64,000 nucleotides of DNA from Salinicola halophyticus (GCF_003206695.1 NZ_PZJN01000009.1:248001-312000); one strand, 5' to 3'; counted from the stretch's first letter, positions 18,611-31,521 are shown. Program-made: numbers and translations. Notes: generated by a model not told the origin, from the sequence alone.

Positions 18611-18691
18611 CTAGAATCGCTCCGGCCAGCACAGTGTCGCCAGCAGGTAGACGGCGGTCACCAGAGCGATCGCCAGCATCAGGTAGGACAT
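18611..18691 (-). CDS. kdpF: KdpF small membrane subunit
   Basis: A 26-residue open frame starts at 18691 behind a strong GGAGG ribosome site. It encodes a single hydrophobic helix (MSYLMLAIALVTAVYLLATL) ending CWPERF. This matches KdpF, the lipid-like peptide that stabilises the KdpABC complex, in length, topology and position. Its stop lies two bases before the kdpA start. Confidence 0.9.
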   Translation of the reverse strand: MSYLMLAIALVTAVYLLATLCWPERF

Positions 18692-18735
18692 GAGTCACCT
18701 CCTCGTTCGAGAGGCACTCAGTGTCGAGTCGAGGG

Positions 18736-18786
18736 GCGTAAAAATGCGATGCGGAAATTCGCGCGAAGGCGTAAAGAAAGCGTAAA
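18736..18786. promoter_or_regulatory. Candidate KdpE binding sites, phased direct repeats
   Basis: The word gcgtaaa (TTTACGC on the kdp strand) occurs at 18736-18742, 18769-18775 and 18780-18786, spaced 33 and 11 bp, so all copies face the same side of the helix. They lie 45-95 bp upstream of kdpF. E. coli KdpE binds a T-rich TTTACAC-containing site at the same place. Confidence 0.55.
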
Positions 18787-18857
18787 AGCGGAAATCAAAG
18801 ACGGCGGTGGTGGCATTGCGCGGTGGGGGTCGGCATCATCACGATGAGCACGTATTC

Positions 18858-19000
18858 AGAGGGTGTTTACAAATTCGGCGAGCGAAGGCAAGACAAGGCG
18901 AAATAGGCTGAAAAAGCGGAGTTTACCAGGGGTAAATGAGCATTTTGAGGTCGATTTCAACGCCGTATTGTCGAGCGCAGACATTTTGTAAACACCCTCT
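18858..19000. repeat. 143-bp inverted-repeat element (MITE-like)
   Basis: The element has perfect 16-bp terminal inverted repeats, agagggtgtttacaaa at 18858-18873 and its complement at 18985-19000. The interior is itself an imperfect long palindrome centred near 18928, with gtttac / gtaaat at the middle. It carries no gene. It lies between the kdp promoter and argE. A diverged relative lies at 38389-38503. Confidence 0.75.
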
Positions 19001-19042
19001 CAGCGACAACGACAATCCGGTGACAGGTGGGCCGACCGCATC

Positions 19043-20191
19043 ATGACCAGTCAGGAACTTCTCGGGAAACTCGTCAGCTTCGATACCGTCAGCCGCGAAT
19101 CCAATCTCGCGCTGATCGAGTTCGTCCGCGATTACTTGAGCCAGCACGGCGTCGACAGCGAACTGATTCATAACGACGAGGGCAGCAAGGCCAATCTGTG
19201 GGCGACGATCGGACCCGCCAATCGGGGTGGCGTGGTGCTCTCCGGCCACACCGACGTGGTCCCGGTCGACGGCCAGCCGTGGACAGTGCCTGCATTCGAG
19301 ATGACCGAGCGCGACGGCAAGCTCTACGGTCGCGGCACCACCGACATGAAAGGCTATCTTGCCTGCGTGCTGGCGGCGGTGCCGAGCCTCAAAGCGGCCG
19401 AGCTGGAGACGCCTGTACACCTGGCATTCTCCTATGACGAAGAGGTGGGCTGTCTCGGCGTACGCTCGATCATCTCGATGCTGGAGGGCAGACCGCACAA
19501 GCCGCTGGCCTGCATCATCGGCGAGCCGACCGAACTCAAGCCGGTACTGGGTCACAAGGGCAAGCTCGGCGTGCGCTGCCGCGTGCATGGTGCACCCTGT
19601 CATTCCGCCTACGCGCCGGAAGGCGTCAACGCTATCGAAACTGCCGCCAGGATGATCGTTCGCCTCAACGAAATCGGCGAGCGCCTGGCCGATCCCGCCC
19701 ATCATGACGAGCGCTTCTATCCGCCGTTCTCGACCGTCCAGACCGGGGTGATCGAGGGCGGTCGGGCGCTCAACATCGTGCCGTCGGAGTGCCGCTTCGA
19801 CTGGGAAGTACGCTCGCTGCCGGGCTTCGATGCCAACGAGGTCGAACGCGAGATGCGCGACTACGCCGACCAGGAGCTCATCCCCAAAATGCGCGCCGTC
19901 GAGGCGAACACCGATATCGTGTTCGAGCCGTTGCAGGCCTATCCGGGGCTGACCACCGAGGCCGGAAGCGAGGTGGCGCGCTTGATCGCCACGCTTTCGG
20001 ATCGCGATGACTTCGGCACCGTCCCCTATGGCACCGAGGGCGGGCTGTTTCACGAAGCCGGCATTCCCACCGTGGTCTGCGGGCCGGGCTGCATGGATCA
20101 GGGTCACAAGCCCGACGAGTTCATCGCCGTCGAACAGCTCGAGCGTTGCGACGCGATGATGCAGCGGCTGGTGGAGCATCTGAGCGCATGA
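19043..20191 (+). CDS. argE: Acetylornithine deacetylase
   Basis: ArgE hydrolyses N-acetylornithine to ornithine in arginine synthesis. The 382-residue M20 metallopeptidase has the metal ligands in LSGHTDVVPVDG and GRGTTDMKGYLA, the catalytic Glu pair in SYDEEVGCLG, and the dimerisation (lid) domain around KGKLGVRCRVHGAPCHSA. C-terminal YGTEGGLFHEAGIPTVVCGP carries the last histidine ligand. A lipoprotein gene follows, starting just past the stop. Confidence 0.93.
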   Translation: MTSQELLGKLVSFDTVSRESNLALIEFVRDYLSQHGVDSELIHNDEGSKANLWATIGPANRGGVVLSGHTDVVPVDGQPWTVPAFEMTERDGKLYGRGTTDMKGYLACVLAAVPSLKAAELETPVHLAFSYDEEVGCLGVRSIISMLEGRPHKPLACIIGEPTELKPVLGHKGKLGVRCRVHGAPCHSAYAPEGVNAIETAARMIVRLNEIGERLADPAHHDERFYPPFSTVQTGVIEGGRALNIVPSECRFDWEVRSLPGFDANEVEREMRDYADQELIPKMRAVEANTDIVFEPLQAYPGLTTEAGSEVARLIATLSDRDDFGTVPYGTEGGLFHEAGIPTVVCGPGCMDQGHKPDEFIAVEQLERCDAMMQRLVEHLSA

Positions 20192-20202
20192 GGACATTCA
20201 CG

Positions 20203-21288
20203 ATGATTGCCAGACTTCGCTGGGCACCGCTATTCGGCCTGGCGCTACTGGTCGGCTGTAGCACCCAGGCACCGCAGCCCGGCTTCGAGCAGCGCCCGGC
20301 GAGCGTGAAAAGCGAGCTGGTGACACTCATTCCGGCCAGCGCCGATGACCGCGACGGCTGGGCGACGGACATTACCGCCGCGTTTTCGGCCCAGAACCTG
20401 CCCGCGACCAGGGACAATCTCTGCGCCACGCTGGCAGTGATCGAGCAGGAGTCGACTTATCGGGCCGACCCCAGCGTGCCCAATCTCTCGACCATCGCCC
20501 GGGAAGAGATCGACCGCCGCGCCAGTGCGCTGCATATTCCGGGCTTTCTGGTGGATGCCGGCCTGAACCTCGAATCACCCAACGGCAAGACTTACAACCA
20601 GCGCTTGAATGCGGTGACGACCGAGCGCGAGATGAGCGAGATCTTCGAGGATTTCATCGATATGGCGCCGCTGGGCCGCCAGCTATTCGGCAGCCTCAAC
20701 CCGGTGCACACCGGCGGCCCGATGCAGGTCAGCGTCGATTTCGCCGAGGATCATGCTGAAAACTACCCCTATCCGATCGACGGCTCGATCCGCCACGAGG
20801 TGTTCACCCGGCGCGGCGGGCTCTATTTCGGCATCGCCCACCTGTTCGGCTATCCCGCCAATTACGACGAGCCCCTCTACCGCTTCGCCGACTTCAACGC
20901 CGGCTGGTATGCCAGCCGCAACGCCGCGTTCCAGGCCGCAGTGACCCAGCTTTCCGGCATTCCGCTGGCGCTCGACGGCGACCTGATCATTCCCGGCTCG
21001 CGTCAGGCCGGCCAGACCGAACTGGCGGTACGCACGCTGAAAGGTCGGCTGGGCATGGACGACGGCGAGATTCGCGACGCGCTGGAAGAAGAGGATTCCC
21101 TCGAATTCGAGCAGACCGCGCTCTACGAGAAAGTCCGCTCACTGGCGGAACAGCAGGAAAATCAGCCCATCCCCTACGCTCGCCTGCCGGGGATCAAGCT
21201 CGAAAGCCCCAAGATCACCCGCAACCTGACCACGGCGTGGTTCGCCAAGCGGGTCGACGACCGCTGGCAGCAGTGTATGAGGCGTTGA
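20203..21288 (+). CDS. DUF1615 family lipoprotein
   Basis: The protein starts MIARLRWAPLFGLALLVGC, a lipoprotein signal with lipobox LVGC, so it should be anchored to a membrane through Cys19. The remaining 340 residues match the DUF1615 type, with TRDNLCATLAVIEQESTYRADP and GGPMQVSVDFAE; the first resembles the active-site region of lysozyme-like folds. A cell-wall role is possible but unproven. The start at 20203 has TGAGGA upstream; ATG 20188, overlapping the argE stop, is the alternative. It is probably co-transcribed with argE. Confidence 0.75.
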   Translation: MIARLRWAPLFGLALLVGCSTQAPQPGFEQRPASVKSELVTLIPASADDRDGWATDITAAFSAQNLPATRDNLCATLAVIEQESTYRADPSVPNLSTIAREEIDRRASALHIPGFLVDAGLNLESPNGKTYNQRLNAVTTEREMSEIFEDFIDMAPLGRQLFGSLNPVHTGGPMQVSVDFAEDHAENYPYPIDGSIRHEVFTRRGGLYFGIAHLFGYPANYDEPLYRFADFNAGWYASRNAAFQAAVTQLSGIPLALDGDLIIPGSRQAGQTELAVRTLKGRLGMDDGEIRDALEEEDSLEFEQTALYEKVRSLAEQQENQPIPYARLPGIKLESPKITRNLTTAWFAKRVDDRWQQCMRR

Positions 21289-21603
21289 GGCGATTCTTTT
21301 GATTTGGATATAAAGCCAAATTCAATGCCGAGCGCTTACCACTGCGGGCTCATTGACCATCCTTCTGCTCGTGAATGCGAGGGGCAAGCCCCTCGCGCTC
21401 CCCTTTTTCGCGCCACGAGCGCACAAAACCCTGCGTCTCACTCGCCTGCGCTTTGGGTCGGCGCGTAAGGACATCCCTGTCCCAACGCGCCTCTTACGAC
21501 ATCCCTATCGCAAGACCCAGCTTGACGAGTGATTCGCAGCGTGCGCTCGATAGGCGCTAGAGGGTGACGAATTCCCGCTCAGAAAAGTTGGCGAGGCAGT
21601 CGA
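21289..21603. other. Intergenic region between convergent genes
   Basis: No convincing gene is seen in these 315 bases between the convergent DUF1615 and glmU genes. The only clear structure is the hairpin at 21377-21396. A 61-codon frame at 21375-21560 has no ribosome site and no recognisable product. Confidence 0.5.
21377..21408 (+). terminator. Probable terminator of argE-DUF1615 unit
   Basis: A perfect 9-bp stem gcgaggggc / gcccctcgc (21377-21385 with 21388-21396) has a 2-nt centre. Five T follow at 21404-21408, slightly distant for an ideal intrinsic terminator. Confidence 0.5.
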
Positions 21604-22992
21604 TCAGCTCTTCGGCATCTTTACCGGCCGCTGCCAGCCCTGCTTGACGACCTGACGACTGCGCCCGATCGCCAACTCATCGTCTTTCACTTCACGAGTA
21701 ATCGTGGAGCCCGCGGCGATGGTCGCGCCGTTGCCAATGGTGATCGGCGCGACCAGCGAGCTGTTGGAACCGATAAAGACGGCCTCTCCAATCTGAGTGC
21801 GATGCTTGTTGGCACCGTCGTAGTTGCAGGTAATGGTACCGGCACCGATGTTGGTGTCGCGACCGATCTCGGTATCACCCAGATAGCTAAGATGCCCCGC
21901 CTTGACGCCGTCACCGAGGGTGGCGTTCTTGGTCTCGACGAAGTTGCCTACATGGGCTCTGGCACCGAGTCGCGTACCGGGGCGCAGTCGGGCGAACGGA
22001 CCGCAGTCGCTGCCCACTCCCATCTCGGCGCCTTCCAGATGACTGTTGGCCTTCACCACCGCGCCGCGGCGCAGGATGGTGTCCTTGATCACGCAGTTGG
22101 GCCCGATGACGACGTCGTCTTCCAGCGTGACCTGGCCTTCGAGAATCACGTTGATGTCGATCTGGATGTCCCGGCCGACGGTGACGTCGCCGCGCAGATC
22201 GAAACGTGCCGGATCCGCCAGACTGACGCCCGCGGTCATCAAACGCTCGGCCTGGCGCCGTTGATAGGCGCGCTCGAGTGCCGCCAGTTGGCGCCGATCG
22301 TTGATCCCTTCGACCTCGACCGGCGAGCTCGGCTGAGTCGCCTTGACCTCGACACCGTCGGCCGCGGCCATGGCGATCACGTCGGTCAGGTAATACTCGC
22401 CCTGGGCGTTCTCGGCGGAGAGCTGCGGCAGCCAGCGGCGCAGCTGTTCGGCCGTCATCGCCATGATGCCGGTGTTGCATTCATCGATGGCGCGCTGCTG
22501 GTCGTCGGCATCCTTGTGCTCGACGATGGCGACGACCGCGCCCTTGGCATTACGCACGATCCGACCGTAGCCGGCGGGATCGTCGAGCGTCACCGTCAAC
22601 AGCGCCATGTGCTGCTCGTCGACGCCCTCCAGCAGGGTCTCGAGGGTCCTGGCCTGGATCAACGGCACGTCGCCGTAGAGTACCAGCGCCTTGCCGTCGC
22701 CTAGGCCATCCAGCGCCTGAGCCACCGCGTGCCCGGTGCCCTTCTGTTCGGTCTGTTCACAGAAGGCGAGTTCGCGATCGGCAGGCGTCGAACCGGAGCC
22801 AGCGAGCGCCTCGCGCACCGCCTCGCCGCCATGACCGACCACCACGTGCAGCCGGGCGTTCTCCAGACCCGCCGCCGTGTCGACGACATGCTGAACCAGC
22901 GGGCGGCCCGCCAGCTTGTGCAGCACCTTCGGCGTCTTCGAGCGCATGCGGGTGCCTTGGCCGGCGGCCAGTATCACGACGTCGAGGGTCAT
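21604..22992 (-). CDS. glmU: Bifunctional UDP-GlcNAc pyrophosphorylase / GlcN-1-P acetyltransferase
   Basis: GlmU acetylates glucosamine-1-phosphate and then makes UDP-GlcNAc. The 462-residue protein starts [22 protein letters not shown], the uridylyltransferase signature. The N-terminal domain includes LYGDVPLI and NTGIMA. From about residue 250 the left-handed beta-helix hexapeptide repeats follow ([26 protein letters not shown]), ending with the acetyltransferase site. The start at 22992 is preceded by AAGGA. It lies just downstream of the atp operon terminator. Confidence 0.97.
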   Translation of the reverse strand: MTLDVVILAAGQGTRMRSKTPKVLHKLAGRPLVQHVVDTAAGLENARLHVVVGHGGEAVREALAGSGSTPADRELAFCEQTEQKGTGHAVAQALDGLGDGKALVLYGDVPLIQARTLETLLEGVDEQHMALLTVTLDDPAGYGRIVRNAKGAVVAIVEHKDADDQQRAIDECNTGIMAMTAEQLRRWLPQLSAENAQGEYYLTDVIAMAAADGVEVKATQPSSPVEVEGINDRRQLAALERAYQRRQAERLMTAGVSLADPARFDLRGDVTVGRDIQIDINVILEGQVTLEDDVVIGPNCVIKDTILRRGAVVKANSHLEGAEMGVGSDCGPFARLRPGTRLGARAHVGNFVETKNATLGDGVKAGHLSYLGDTEIGRDTNIGAGTITCNYDGANKHRTQIGEAVFIGSNSSLVAPITIGNGATIAAGSTITREVKDDELAIGRSRQVVKQGWQRPVKMPKS

Positions 22993-23085
22993 GGCGTTGT
23001 TCCTTTTGATCAATGAAAACTGGACGTCATTCTAGCGCTCGAGGACGTCACTGACAGATCTCTCGAACACCCCTTTCCTGACGGC

Positions 23086-23117
23086 CATAAAAAAGGCGAC
23101 TCCGGAGAGTCGCCTTT
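23086..23117 (-). terminator. Intrinsic terminator of the atp operon
   Basis: An 11-bp perfect stem (23092-23102 with 23107-23117) with a 4-nt loop is followed on the minus strand by a run of at least six T. It lies 23 bp past the atpC stop and separates atpC from glmU. Confidence 0.88.
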
Positions 23118-23139
23118 CGGGTCTTGCACGGCGATGCCG

Positions 23140-23565
23140 TTAGCCGCGGCCGGCTCGATTGCGCAGCTGTTGCAGCGTACGCAACTGAGCGGTGGCCTCG
23201 GCCAGATCGGCGGAGGCGCGCGCGTAGTCGAGCTCGGTCTGCTTCTCGTTGAGCGAGGCCAGCGCATGCTGACGCGCCTGCTCGGCTTCCGCTTCGTCCA
23301 GATCGCTGGCTCGGGTGGCGGTATCCGCCAGCACCGAGACCACGTTCGGCTGCACTTCAAGGAAACCGCCGGTGACGTAATACAGCTCTTCGTCACCATT
23401 TTCCTGAATCACGCGCACCGGACCGGGCTTGAGCTCGGTCAGCAGTGGCGCGTGACCGCGCAGGATACCCAGATCGCCGGCCACGCCGGCAGCAATGAGC
23501 TGCTCGACGCTGCCCGAGAAGATCTCCTTCTCGGCACTGACGATGTCACACTGAAATGTGGCCAT
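23140..23565 (-). CDS. atpC: ATP synthase epsilon subunit
   Basis: A central-stalk subunit of F1 that couples rotation and inhibits ATP hydrolysis. The 141-residue protein has the N-terminal beta-sandwich ([34 protein letters not shown]) and a C-terminal two-helix domain ([20 protein letters not shown]). It is the last gene of the atp operon, 27 bp after atpD. Confidence 0.97.
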   Translation of the reverse strand: MATFQCDIVSAEKEIFSGSVEQLIAAGVAGDLGILRGHAPLLTELKPGPVRVIQENGDEELYYVTGGFLEVQPNVVSVLADTATRASDLDEAEAEQARQHALASLNEKQTELDYARASADLAEATAQLRTLQQLRNRAGRG

Positions 23566-23592
23566 AGCGATATCTCCCGGGAGTCTGCAGGC

Positions 23593-25089
<1,497 letters not shown>

Positions 25090-25980
25090 TCATACCGCCG
25101 CGGCACCACCGACGATTTCCGAAATTTCCTGGGTAATGGCCGCCTGACGCGCCTTGTTGTACACCAGTTGAAGATCGTCAATCAGATCGCCGGCATTGTC
25201 GGTCGCGTTCTTCATCGCGATCATGCGCGCGGCCTGCTCACAAGCCGCGTTCTCCACCACGGCCTGATACACCTGGGATTCGACATAGCGAACCAGCAGA
25301 TGATCGAGCAGGGTCTTGGCATCCGGCTCATACAGGTAGTCCCAGCTTTTCTGTGTATCACCGGGACCGGGTTGTTCATCCCCTTCGCTTTCGTCCTCGA
25401 CTGCCTCGAGGGGCAGCAGCTGACGCACGACGGGTTTCTGGCTCATGGTGTTGACGAATTCGTTGTACACCACGTAGAGCCGATCCAGACTGCCTTCATC
25501 GAAGGCATCGAGCATCACCTTGACGCTACCGACCAGATCCTGGGCTTCCGGCGCATCGCCGAGGCCTTTCTTCGCCGCCAGCAGATTGCCGCCGCGCTTA
25601 CGAAAGAAGCCGCCGGCCTTGCTGCCGATGGCCGCGAAGTCGGCACCGACGCCCTTCTGGTCCCAGTCGCGCGCGTGCTTGACCACCGCCTTGAACATGT
25701 TGACGTTCAAGCCGCCGGCGAGACCGCGGTCACTGGAAACGACGATATAGCCGACGCGCTTGACCTCACGCTCGACCATATAGTCGTGACGGTATTCCGG
25801 GTTGGCCTTGGCAACGTGGCCGACCACCCGGCGGATCAGTTTCGCATAGGGCTGGCTGGCCGCCATGCGCTCCTGAGCCCGACGCATTTTCGACGCAGCG
25901 ACCATTTCCATGGCGCTGGTGATTTTCTGCGTGTTCTTGATGCTCCCAATCTGGGATTTGATCTCTTTTCCAGCTGCCAT
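25090..25980 (-). CDS. atpG: ATP synthase gamma subunit
   Basis: The rotor shaft of F1. The 296-residue protein has the N-terminal helix [19 protein letters not shown] and [16 protein letters not shown], a central [11 protein letters not shown], and the C-terminal helix [19 protein letters not shown] that enters the alpha-beta hexamer. Between residues about 190 and 210 there is an acidic insertion ([17 protein letters not shown]), which makes it slightly longer than E. coli gamma (287). Confidence 0.97.
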   Translation of the reverse strand: MAAGKEIKSQIGSIKNTQKITSAMEMVAASKMRRAQERMAASQPYAKLIRRVVGHVAKANPEYRHDYMVEREVKRVGYIVVSSDRGLAGGLNVNMFKAVVKHARDWDQKGVGADFAAIGSKAGGFFRKRGGNLLAAKKGLGDAPEAQDLVGSVKVMLDAFDEGSLDRLYVVYNEFVNTMSQKPVVRQLLPLEAVEDESEGDEQPGPGDTQKSWDYLYEPDAKTLLDHLLVRYVESQVYQAVVENAACEQAARMIAMKNATDNAGDLIDDLQLVYNKARQAAITQEISEIVGGAAAV

Positions 25981-26061
25981 CTCGGATCACCCTGATTCAT
26001 GCCGCTCAGTCGGGCGAGACGACCCGCTGCCATCGCATCACGATGGAGCGGGTCGCGCCAC

Positions 26062-27606
26062 CTACCAGGTCTGAGTGGACTTGAACGACTCGAGACCCGA
26101 CTTGAGACCTTTCTGGATCTCGTCGTCGTAGCCGCCGCTCTGGTTGATCTTGTCGAGCAGGTCGGCATGCTCGGACTTCATGTAATCGTGCAGCGCACGT
26201 TCGAAATCCAGCACTTTGTCGACCGCGACGTCGTCCAGGAAGCCTTCGTTGGCGGCGTACAGCGTCACCCCCATCTCGGCCACCGACAGTGGCGAGTACT
26301 GCTTCTGCTTCATCAGTTCGGTGACACGCTGACCGTGCTCGAGCTGCTTGCGGGTCGCTTCGTCGAGATCGGAAGCGAACTGCGAGAACGCCGCCAGCTC
26401 GCGATACTGCGCGAGGGCCAGACGGACACCGCCACCCAGCTTCTTGATGATCTTGGTCTGGGCCGAGCCGCCAACGCGCGATACCGACAGACCGGCGTTG
26501 ATCGCCGGACGGATACCAGAGTTGAACAGCCCCGTCTCGAGAAAGATCTGACCGTCGGTGATCGAGATCACGTTGGTCGGAACGAACGCGGAGACGTCGC
26601 CGCCCTGGGTCTCGATGATCGGCAGTGCGGTCAGCGAACCGGTCTTGCCTTTCACTTCACCGTTGGTGAACTTCTCGACGTAATCGGTGTTGACGCGCGC
26701 GGCACGCTCGAGCAGACGCGAGTGGAGATAGAACACGTCACCCGGGTAGGCTTCACGACCCGGCGGACGACGCAGCAGCAGCGAGATCTGACGGTAGGCG
26801 ACAGCCTGCTTGGAGAGATCGTCATAGACGATCAGCGCGTCTTCGCCACGGTCACGGAAGTATTCGCCCATGGTGCAGCCGGCGTACGGTGCCAGATACT
26901 GCATGGAAGCCGGATCGGCGGCGCCGGCGGCGACCACGATGGTGTGCTCCATGGCACCGTGCTGTTCGAGCTTGCGCACCACGTTGGCGATGGTCGACTG
27001 CTTCTGGCCGATCGCCACGTAGATACAGGTGATGCCCGTACCTTTCTGGTTGATGATCGCATCGATCGCCACCGCGGATTTACCGATCTGGCGGTCGCCG
27101 ATGATCAGCTCACGCTGGCCACGACCGATCGGCACCATCGCATCGATCGACTTGAGACCGGTCTGGACCGGCTGGTCGACGGACTGACGAGTGATGACGC
27201 CCGGCGCGACCTTCTCGATCGCATCGGTCATCTTGGTGTCGATGTCACCCTTGCCATCGACCGGGTTACCCAGCGCATCGACCACGCGGCCGATCAGCTC
27301 CGGGCCGACCGGAACCTCGAGGATACGACCGGTACACTGCGCGGTCATGCCCTCTTCGAGCTCCAGGTAGTCGCCCAGCACCACGGCGCCGACGCTGTCG
27401 CGCTCGAGGTTGAGCGCCATGCCGAAGACGCCACCGGGGAATTCGATCATTTCGCCCAGCATCGCGTCGGCCAGGCCGTGGATGCGAACGATGCCGTCAG
27501 CGACGCTGACGACGGTGCCCTGATTACGGGCCTCGGAGGCGACATCCAGCTTATCGATACGCTGTTTGATGATGTCGCTGATCTCGGAAGGATTCAGTTG
27601 CTGCAT
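26062..27606 (-). CDS. atpA: ATP synthase alpha subunit
   Basis: The non-catalytic nucleotide-binding F1 subunit, 514 residues. It starts [17 protein letters not shown] and includes [16 protein letters not shown], the P-loop GDRQIGKSA (the usual Thr residues replaced by Ile and Ser, the latter conservative), [20 protein letters not shown] and the arginine-finger region around [10 protein letters not shown]. Lies between atpH and atpG in the standard order. Confidence 0.98.
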   Translation of the reverse strand: MQQLNPSEISDIIKQRIDKLDVASEARNQGTVVSVADGIVRIHGLADAMLGEMIEFPGGVFGMALNLERDSVGAVVLGDYLELEEGMTAQCTGRILEVPVGPELIGRVVDALGNPVDGKGDIDTKMTDAIEKVAPGVITRQSVDQPVQTGLKSIDAMVPIGRGQRELIIGDRQIGKSAVAIDAIINQKGTGITCIYVAIGQKQSTIANVVRKLEQHGAMEHTIVVAAGAADPASMQYLAPYAGCTMGEYFRDRGEDALIVYDDLSKQAVAYRQISLLLRRPPGREAYPGDVFYLHSRLLERAARVNTDYVEKFTNGEVKGKTGSLTALPIIETQGGDVSAFVPTNVISITDGQIFLETGLFNSGIRPAINAGLSVSRVGGSAQTKIIKKLGGGVRLALAQYRELAAFSQFASDLDEATRKQLEHGQRVTELMKQKQYSPLSVAEMGVTLYAANEGFLDDVAVDKVLDFERALHDYMKSEHADLLDKINQSGGYDDEIQKGLKSGLESFKSTQTW

Positions 27607-27622
27607 GCCATGTCCCTCGAAC

Positions 27623-28165
27623 TCAAGCGGTGAGCGCTTCGCGCAGACGTTGCAATCGACCGCGCACGGAACCGTCGATGACGGTGTCTCCGGTACGCAG
27701 GATCACGCCGCCTAGCAGCTCGCGGTCCACCTGAGTGGTAATGGAGATTTCACGATTCAGGCGCTTCTTCAGAGCCTCGACGAGTACGTTCTGCTGCGCG
27801 TCATCCAGCTCGAAGGCGGAGACGATGGTGACATCGACCCGCTTTTCTTGCCGGGCGCGCAGCGCCTCGAACTCTTCGAAAATGTCGGGCAACGCAGCCA
27901 GACGCCCCTTTTCGCCGACGAGGTGCAGGAAATTACCCACCCCCTCGTCGAAGGGTTCGTCACCGCAGACTTCCAGCAGCAGACGCGTCTTGTCGTCGGC
28001 CGTCAGCCGCGGGTTGGCGAGAATGCGTGCACGGACATCGGAGTCAGCGGCCACCTGGGCGACCAGTGACAGACTCTGGGACCACGCTTGGAGCGCCTTT
28101 TGATCGCGCGCGAACTCGAACGCCGCCTTGGCGTAGGGTCGAGCGACGGTAGACGATTCAGCCAT
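27623..28165 (-). CDS. atpH: ATP synthase delta subunit
   Basis: The peripheral stalk cap that links F1 to the b dimer. The 180-residue protein shows the family start [19 protein letters not shown] and C-terminal [23 protein letters not shown]. Its start lies 11 bp after the atpF stop. Confidence 0.96.
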   Translation of the reverse strand: MAESSTVARPYAKAAFEFARDQKALQAWSQSLSLVAQVAADSDVRARILANPRLTADDKTRLLLEVCGDEPFDEGVGNFLHLVGEKGRLAALPDIFEEFEALRARQEKRVDVTIVSAFELDDAQQNVLVEALKKRLNREISITTQVDRELLGGVILRTGDTVIDGSVRGRLQRLREALTA

Positions 28166-28176
28166 GGTGCGCCTCC

Positions 28177-28647
28177 TTAGAGCTCGGCAGCGAGCTTGTC
28201 GACGAGCTCACGATGCTTGGCTTCGTCGATGGAGGACTCCAGGATGCGCTCGGCGCCGGCCACAGCCAGCAGCGATACCTGGGCACGCAGCTCTTCCTTC
28301 GCGCGATTGATCTCCTGATCGATTTCGCTGCGAGCGCCTGCAATGATGCGCTCGCCTTCGGCCCGCGCAGTCTCGCGAGCTTCTTCGACGATCTGATTGG
28401 ATCGCTTGTTGGCCTGTTCGAGGATCTGTTGCGCCTGCTCCTTGCTCTCCCGCAGTGTCTCTTCGGCTTTTTCCTGAGCCAGTTCGAGATCACGGGTCGC
28501 ACGGCTGGCTGCATCCAGACCATCGGCAATCTTCTTCTGTCGTTCCTGCAGGGCCTGCATGACCGGCGGCCATACATACTTCATGCAGAACCAGACGAAG
28601 ACGGCAAAGGCTATGGCCTGACCAATCAGTGTAAGGTTCAGATTCAC
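28177..28647 (-). CDS. atpF: ATP synthase b subunit
   Basis: The peripheral stalk of Fo. The 156-residue protein has one N-terminal membrane helix ([20 protein letters not shown]) with the conserved PP after it, then a long charged right-handed coiled coil. Normal length for the proteobacterial single-b type. Confidence 0.97.
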   Translation of the reverse strand: MNLNLTLIGQAIAFAVFVWFCMKYVWPPVMQALQERQKKIADGLDAASRATRDLELAQEKAEETLRESKEQAQQILEQANKRSNQIVEEARETARAEGERIIAGARSEIDQEINRAKEELRAQVSLLAVAGAERILESSIDEAKHRELVDKLAAEL

Positions 28648-28718
28648 GCCAGCACCTCTCGCGTCACGGGTTTGGGATTAAGGGTCACCGGAGGCCTCGT
28701 GGGCCACGAACGGCGCCG

Positions 28719-28982
<264 letters not shown>

Positions 28983-28983
28983 T

Positions 28984-29024
28984 CAGTCGAGTCTTGCTCA
29001 GTCGAGTCTTGCTCAGTTGAGTTT
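28984..29024. repeat. 15-bp tandem units between atpB and atpE
   Basis: The unit cagtcgagtcttgct occurs at 28984-28998 and 28999-29013, with a diverged third copy (cagttgagttt) starting at 29014. It fills the atpB-atpE spacer. Confidence 0.75.
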
Positions 29025-29053
29025 CAGGGGTCAGGGGTTAACGGGAACGCTAC

Positions 29054-29923
<870 letters not shown>

Positions 29924-30334
29924 TCAGCCTCGAGATTGAATGTGTGACGGTCGGCGCAGCAGCCATGGGCCCAGCCAATGCACCAGCAGTGTCACTACAT
30001 AAGCGCCAAAGAAGAAAGCGGGGTTTGAGGGGGGCACGGCCACGAATGCCAGCGTGAACAGTACCGCCGTCAAACCGAACTTGCCGGCCTCGGCTTGATA
30101 GAAGCTTTTGACGATGTTTCTTGCCTGTGCCGGGCCCTGATAACGAAAGGCACACCAGGCAAAGAAGGCGTTGGGAATGGCAGCGACGAGACCACCGGTC
30201 AAAGCGGAAAATGCCGTTCCGCGACCCCAGACACCCCAGCCGATGAGGGCCAACCCCATCACCACGCCGCACTGTAACAGGATCAACCCCGCGATTCGCG
30301 GTCTTGCAAGCTTGGCCGGTGCCGCTGGCTGCAT
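29924..30334 (-). CDS. atpI: ATP synthase I protein
   Basis: A small 136-residue membrane protein with about four helices (LILLQCGVVMGLALIGWGVWG, LTGGLVAAIPNAFFAWCAFRY). It starts the atp operon and helps assemble the c ring or supply magnesium in other bacteria. Identity rests on position and hydrophobic pattern, as the family is poorly conserved. Confidence 0.9.
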   Translation of the reverse strand: MQPAAPAKLARPRIAGLILLQCGVVMGLALIGWGVWGRGTAFSALTGGLVAAIPNAFFAWCAFRYQGPAQARNIVKSFYQAEAGKFGLTAVLFTLAFVAVPPSNPAFFFGAYVVTLLVHWLGPWLLRRPSHIQSRG

Positions 30335-30578
30335 GGCTTCGGTCTCGCCGTTGATTCCTGGGATGAATTCGCTGCTGCGACGTTCGATGCCTACCTGCGG
30401 CGTCAGTCTGACGAATCCCGGCGGATTATAGAGAAGCGATCATGCCGCTTCAACCGAACCTGCACCGATCTGAGGCATCTTGCTGAGCAAAAGATCGCGA
30501 AAAGTGCGCAAATCCCGTTAACGCGCTAAATACTTTCGTCGATGCGTCCGTCCTTCGGCTGCCAACCCGCCAGACCGA

Positions 30579-31493
30579 TCAGCGGATATGCTCGAGTATG
30601 CCATCCAGTTCGTCGAGGCTGGTGTAACGAATCGTGACACGCCCTTTGCCGGACGAATTATGATGAATCTTGACCGGCGCGCCCAGCAGGTCGCCGAGAC
30701 GATTCTCGAGCCGTCCGACATCGGCCGGGGGGCGCTTGTCTTCGGCCTTCTTCTGGCCGCTGGCGATCTGCTTGACCAGTGCTTCGGTCTGGCGCACGGT
30801 GAGCTCGCGCGCCACCACCTCATGCGCCGCGTGGCGCTGCTTGGCGGCCGGCAGGCTGAGCAGGGCACGGGCGTGCCCCATGTCCAGATCGCCGCGTTCC
30901 AGCAGCGTCAGCACCTGCGGATCGAGGGCCAGTAGACGCAGCAGATTGGCAACCTGAGCCCGCGAGCGCCCTACCGCATCGGCAACCTGCTGCTGGGTCA
31001 GTTCGAACTCGTCGAGCAGGCGTTTCAGCGCCATCGACTCCTCGACCGGATTGAGGTTCTCGCGCTGGATATTCTCGATCAGCGCCAGGGCGAGTGCGAC
31101 CTCGTCGCTGACCTCGCGAATGACCGCGGGGATGGTTTCGACCTCGGCCAGCTGCGATGCCCGCCAGCGCCTTTCGCCGGCAATGATCTCGTATCGCTCT
31201 GCGCCAATTTGTCGCACCACGATCGGCTGCATCACGCCCTGGGCCCGGATCGAATCGGCCAGTTCCTCCAGCGCTTCGGGCTGGATATCGCGTCGCGGCT
31301 GATATTTGCCGCGGGTCAGCTGGCGCAACGGCAGGCGCTCCAGACGCTCGCCGATCCCTTGTGATTCGGGCGAGACCTGCGCCGGCGCCGGCGTATTCGC
31401 GTCGGCTTCCTGCGACAGGCTATCGCGGCGACGGGCACTGGAGCCGATCAGGGCATCGAGGCCGCGGCCCAGCGGGCGTTTGCGCGTCGTCAT
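30579..31493 (-). CDS. parB: Chromosome partitioning protein ParB
   Basis: ParB is the parS-binding CTPase of the chromosome segregation system. The 304-residue protein begins KRPLGRGLDALIG (ParA-contacting tail). It contains QPIVVR, the CTP-binding GERRWRAS box, ALALIENIQRENLNPVEES, and the helix-turn-helix TQQQVADAVGRSRAQVANLLRLL. parA lies 28 bp upstream. No full parS consensus was spotted in the window. Confidence 0.97.
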   Translation of the reverse strand: MTTRKRPLGRGLDALIGSSARRRDSLSQEADANTPAPAQVSPESQGIGERLERLPLRQLTRGKYQPRRDIQPEALEELADSIRAQGVMQPIVVRQIGAERYEIIAGERRWRASQLAEVETIPAVIREVSDEVALALALIENIQRENLNPVEESMALKRLLDEFELTQQQVADAVGRSRAQVANLLRLLALDPQVLTLLERGDLDMGHARALLSLPAAKQRHAAHEVVARELTVRQTEALVKQIASGQKKAEDKRPPADVGRLENRLGDLLGAPVKIHHNSSGKGRVTIRYTSLDELDGILEHIR

Positions 31494-31521
31494 GGGGTGT
31501 TCCTCGCAGCAGTCATCGTCA

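Noticed and set aside
18923-20197. 424-codon minus-strand frame opposite argE
   Set aside because: It runs through the inverted-repeat element and is antisense to argE, with no domain.
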